Assembly (NCBI RefSeq): GCF_001712755.1
Contig: NZ_MDKC01000013.1
Span: 279,631-343,630, forward strand
From: Gottfriedia luciferensis
GTDB lineage: Bacteria > Bacillota > Bacilli > Bacillales > Bacillaceae_G
Reading direction: 5' to 3'
DNA length: 64,000 nt
Under the pieces are notes generated by a model. That model ran no database searches and had not been told where the DNA came from. It saw nothing but the letters and a program-made list of their open reading frames with translations. A program made the translations under genes and the position numbers. This document shows, in pieces, positions 61,479 to 64,000 of this stretch; positions within the stretch are counted from its first letter, which is position 1; the number at the start of each line of letters is the position of its first letter.

Positions 61479-62361
61479 AACTGCAAGAAGACATGTTCGT
61501 GAGGGTTTACGTAGTTTAAAACGAAATGGTTGGATGACGTTTGCATCGATAAGTGCTGTTGCAGTTACTTTAATGCTTGTTGGCGTATTTTTAACCGTAA
61601 TTATGAATGTTAATCACATTGGAACAACTTTAGAAAAAGATGTAGAGGTACGTGTTTTAGTTGATTTAACAGCAAACAAAGAGCAACAAGCTACTTTAAA
61701 AGAAGAAATCAAAAAATTAGATCATGTAACTACTGTAAAGTTCTCGTCGAAAGATCAAGAATTAAACAATCTAATCAAAAGTATGGGAGAAGATGGAAAA
61801 GCATTCAAACTGTTTGAACAGCAAAATCCATTAAATGATACGTATATTGTTAAAACGGATTCTCCAGAACAAATCGCACCAGTAGCCAAAAAAATTGAAG
61901 GCTTAAAATATATTGATGAAGTAATCTATGGTAAAAAACAGGTTCAAAAATTATTTAATGCAGTTTCGGTAGGTCGCAATATCGGTTTAGTACTGATTTT
62001 CGGACTATTATTTACTGCGATGTTCTTAATCTCTAATACTATCAAAATAACGATCATGGCAAGACGACGTGAAATTGAGATTATGAGATTAGTAGGGGCA
62101 ACTAATAACTTTATTCGTTGGCCGTTCTTAATAGAAGGTTTACTGCTAGGTGTGTTAGGATCGGTTATTCCGATTGTTTTACTATTAACTGGCTATAAAG
62201 TCATTTATAATATGCTAATGCCAAAATTAGCAGGAACAATGTTTACATTATTGCCATTTTCACCGTTTGTGTACCAGCTATCTGCAATATTAATAGCTAT
62301 TGGTGCAATAATCGGGATGTGGGGTTCTGTCATGTCAATTCGTAAGTTTTTACGTAAATAA
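61468..62361 (+). CDS. ftsX: FtsX, membrane subunit of the FtsEX complex
   Basis: The product is 297 aa. Four membrane helices: one at about 25-48, then an extracellular loop of about 120 residues (binding site for hydrolase partner), then three near 170-290. ARRREIEIMRLVGATNNFIRWPFLIEG is the FtsX family coupling segment. ATG 61468 follows GAGAGGAG. Confidence 0.95.
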   Translation: MKARTARRHVREGLRSLKRNGWMTFASISAVAVTLMLVGVFLTVIMNVNHIGTTLEKDVEVRVLVDLTANKEQQATLKEEIKKLDHVTTVKFSSKDQELNNLIKSMGEDGKAFKLFEQQNPLNDTYIVKTDSPEQIAPVAKKIEGLKYIDEVIYGKKQVQKLFNAVSVGRNIGLVLIFGLLFTAMFLISNTIKITIMARRREIEIMRLVGATNNFIRWPFLIEGLLLGVLGSVIPIVLLLTGYKVIYNMLMPKLAGTMFTLLPFSPFVYQLSAILIAIGAIIGMWGSVMSIRKFLRK

Positions 62362-62415
62362 GATAAATTTTTTCATTTGTAGTTCTATTGTTTTAATAGT
62401 GTAATTCGATTGATA

Positions 62416-62472
62416 AGCTCTAGTTCCCAATTTAACGTCTGTCTGAGTTGATACAGGTACTAGGGCTTTTCT
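62416..62472 (+). terminator. Possible terminator between ftsX and the M23 gene
   Basis: AGCTCTAGT/ACTAGGGCT arms with a long loop and a TTTTCT tail. It could reduce read-through into the peptidase gene. Confidence 0.5.
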
Positions 62473-62497
62473 ATATACATATAAGGAGGGATCTTAG

Positions 62498-63868
62498 ATG
62501 AGTAAGAGAAAATCATCGAAAGTAATAACGATTATGTTATGCAGTACTTTCATAGTCGGTGCTATCCCATCCGTTTCTTTTGCTGAAAGTAAATACCAAT
62601 CAGAAATTGACCGCATTAAAAAGAAGCGTAGTGAAGTTCAGGATAAGACTGATGCAACAAACAACAAAATTGCTGATATAAAGCATGACCAGCAAGAAGT
62701 TGTTGCGGAGCTTGAAAAACTTGATGCTCGGATGAAACTGACTAAGCAGAAAGTTAACCAAACTGAAGATGCAGTTAGTGATGGGAAAAAGCAAATTTCA
62801 AAACTAAAGGAAGAAATTAAGTTTATTGAAGAACGCATTAAATCTCGTGAAGAATTATTGAAAAACCGTATGCGTTCTCTTCAAAAAGCTGGTGGAATGG
62901 TATCATACATTGATGTCATTTTAGGTGCTAATAGTTTCGGAGATTTAATTCAACGAATGAGTGCCGTACAAATTATTATGAAGGCTGACGAGGACATAAT
63001 TAACCAGCAAAACTTGGACTTAAAAGAAGTTAGTGCTAAAAAAGATGATTTGACTATAAAACAAGCAAAAATCGAAAGAGATTTAGCGAACTTAAAGAGT
63101 CTAAATAATCAACTTGCAAGTCAGGTTAGCGAAAAGAACAAATTAATGGCTTCATTAAAAGCTAAAGAAAGTGAAGCTCATGAAGATGTTTTAGATTTAA
63201 AGGAACAAGATCAATTATTAGCAAGTCAGCAGGCTGCAATGCAAAAAGCTCTTGAAATCGCTAAGAAACAAGCTGCTGAAAGAGCTGCGGCAGAAGCTAG
63301 ACGTAAAGCAGAGGCTAAACGTAAAGCAGAAGCTGCTGCAAAAAGTAAAAAGACATCTACAAGTACAAGTCATTCAAGTGGATCTGGAAGCTCAAGTGGT
63401 TCAGGTAATTCTAGTAATTCAGATAGTGCCGGTAGTTCTGATAATACACCAACCGTGTCTAGTGGCAACTTTACAAGACCAGCAAATGGTTATGTCTCTT
63501 CTGGATTTGGACAACGTTCATTTGAGGGTGGAGAGTTCCATGAAGGTGTTGATATTGCCTCAGCGGGAACTGTACCAGTTGTAGCAGCAGGCGATGGGGT
63601 TGTAATTCGTGCTTATGTCTCATCTTCTTATGGAAATTGTGTATTTATTACACATAATATTGATGGACAAGTATGGACAACAGTATATGCTCACTTGGCT
63701 AGTTTTAATGTATCAACTGGACAAACTGTTTCAAAAGGTATGCAAATTGGTTATATGGGAAATTCAGGTCATTCTACTGGACAACATTTACACTTTGAAT
63801 TACATAAAGGTGAATGGAATTATGCTAAATCAAATGCAGTAGATCCTATGAAATATATTAATTTTTAA
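62498..63868 (+). CDS. Secreted M23 peptidase with PcsB-type coiled coil, FtsEX partner
   Basis: The product is 456 aa. A signal peptide ends VSFA. A long coiled coil (about 30-270) contains the PcsB-like segment RMRSLQKAGGMVSYIDVILGANSFGDLIQRM. A Ser/Gly/Asn linker (about 285-320) leads to an M23 (LytM) domain with GFGQRSFEGGEFHEGVDIA (zinc ligands H and D), VYAHLASF and HLHFELH. It cuts peptide cross-links in peptidoglycan. It lies 137 nt behind ftsX, which points to activation by FtsEX, as for EnvC, PcsB and CwlO. ATG after AAGGAGG. Confidence 0.93.
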   Translation: MSKRKSSKVITIMLCSTFIVGAIPSVSFAESKYQSEIDRIKKKRSEVQDKTDATNNKIADIKHDQQEVVAELEKLDARMKLTKQKVNQTEDAVSDGKKQISKLKEEIKFIEERIKSREELLKNRMRSLQKAGGMVSYIDVILGANSFGDLIQRMSAVQIIMKADEDIINQQNLDLKEVSAKKDDLTIKQAKIERDLANLKSLNNQLASQVSEKNKLMASLKAKESEAHEDVLDLKEQDQLLASQQAAMQKALEIAKKQAAERAAAEARRKAEAKRKAEAAAKSKKTSTSTSHSSGSGSSSGSGNSSNSDSAGSSDNTPTVSSGNFTRPANGYVSSGFGQRSFEGGEFHEGVDIASAGTVPVVAAGDGVVIRAYVSSSYGNCVFITHNIDGQVWTTVYAHLASFNVSTGQTVSKGMQIGYMGNSGHSTGQHLHFELHKGEWNYAKSNAVDPMKYINF

Positions 63869-63874
63869 TTTACT

Positions 63875-63910
63875 AAAAACCTATCCTAAAACACTAGGAT
63901 AGGTTTTTTT
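63875..63910 (+). terminator. Terminator after the M23 peptidase gene
   Basis: AAAAACCTATCCTA/TAGGATAGGTTTTT stem with a 6-nt loop and T-run. The last 90 nt of the window hold nothing recognisable. Confidence 0.95.
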
Positions 63911-64000
63911 CTTTATTTTTGTTTTATAAATCTCAATTAATTTATAAAACTACAATTTATACCTACTTAAGTTAAGAGGAAATTAAATTCAATCATATTG

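Noticed and set aside
63252..63842. Two frames (about 110 and 77 aa) inside the M23 peptidase gene
   Set aside because: Out-of-frame shadows of the coiled-coil/linker and catalytic regions, without ribosome sites.

Overview
The window is chromosomal DNA of a low-GC, endospore-type Bacillaceae (Firmicutes). Its right half follows the Bacillus subtilis order yvyE-tagU-degS-degU-yviA(degV)-comFA-comFC-flgM-(flagellar genes missing)-hpf-secA-prfB-yvjA-cccB-ftsE-ftsX. It also carries comK, sinI-sinR, Spo0A boxes and a SigH promoter. The species cannot be named from the sequence; a Bacillus/Gottfriedia-like genus is a guess.

Region 1 (1-18340) is a surface-polysaccharide locus on the + strand. It holds four tandem GT4 glycosyltransferase paralogues (the first only as its 3' end), three GT2 enzymes, a GT-D (DUF1792) enzyme, a PglK/MsbA-like ABC flippase, a NodB-type deacetylase with a leucine-rich tail, a DUF115/MptE-like protein and an APH-fold kinase. 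It ends with a three-gene cassette that looks like synthesis of a CMP-activated 3-deoxy-ulosonic acid (KdsB-like cytidylyltransferase, DRE-TIM aldolase, HAD phosphatase), a metallophosphoesterase and an LCP ligase.

Region 2 (18341-23060) is the most interesting part. A four-gene operon encodes three related secreted coiled-coil proteins and a type I signal peptidase. It converges on sinR-sinI, where TasA/SipW genes sit in B. subtilis and B. cereus, but the proteins are not TasA or CalY and the peptidase has the Ser/Lys rather than the SipW-type dyad. A SinR-type inverted-repeat operator lies in front of the operon, and similar 16-bp sites lie in two of the larger intergenic gaps of the polysaccharide locus. 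sinI (45 aa) is preceded by two inverted Spo0A boxes, a SigA promoter and, in its leader, a c-di-GMP-I (GEMM-I) riboswitch aptamer whose P3 loop holds a terminator-like hairpin. I read this as a biofilm-matrix switch that integrates Spo0A~P and c-di-GMP through SinI/SinR and controls an uncharacterised matrix protein family and perhaps the polysaccharide.

Region 3 (23060-41000) holds a sigma-70 family factor divergent from comK, secA2-slaP (accessory Sec export), a PQQ-type beta-propeller protein, a YARHG protein, an M48 protease with ankyrin repeats, a TcaA-like protein and three cell-wall hydrolases. Two inverted copies of an interspersed repeat of about 280 bp lie here, and a cluster of DnaA boxes sits at 40671-40859.

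Region 4 (41019-64000) is mostly core: a sugar-phosphate transferase, tagU, degSU, degV, comFA/comFC, flgM with a SigD-like promoter but no flagellar genes after it, the potassium transporter kimA, a cold-shock gene, hpf, secA, prfB with its programmed frameshift, yvjA, cccB, ftsEX and a PcsB-like M23 peptidase. A 20-bp tandem repeat array lies between degV and comFA.
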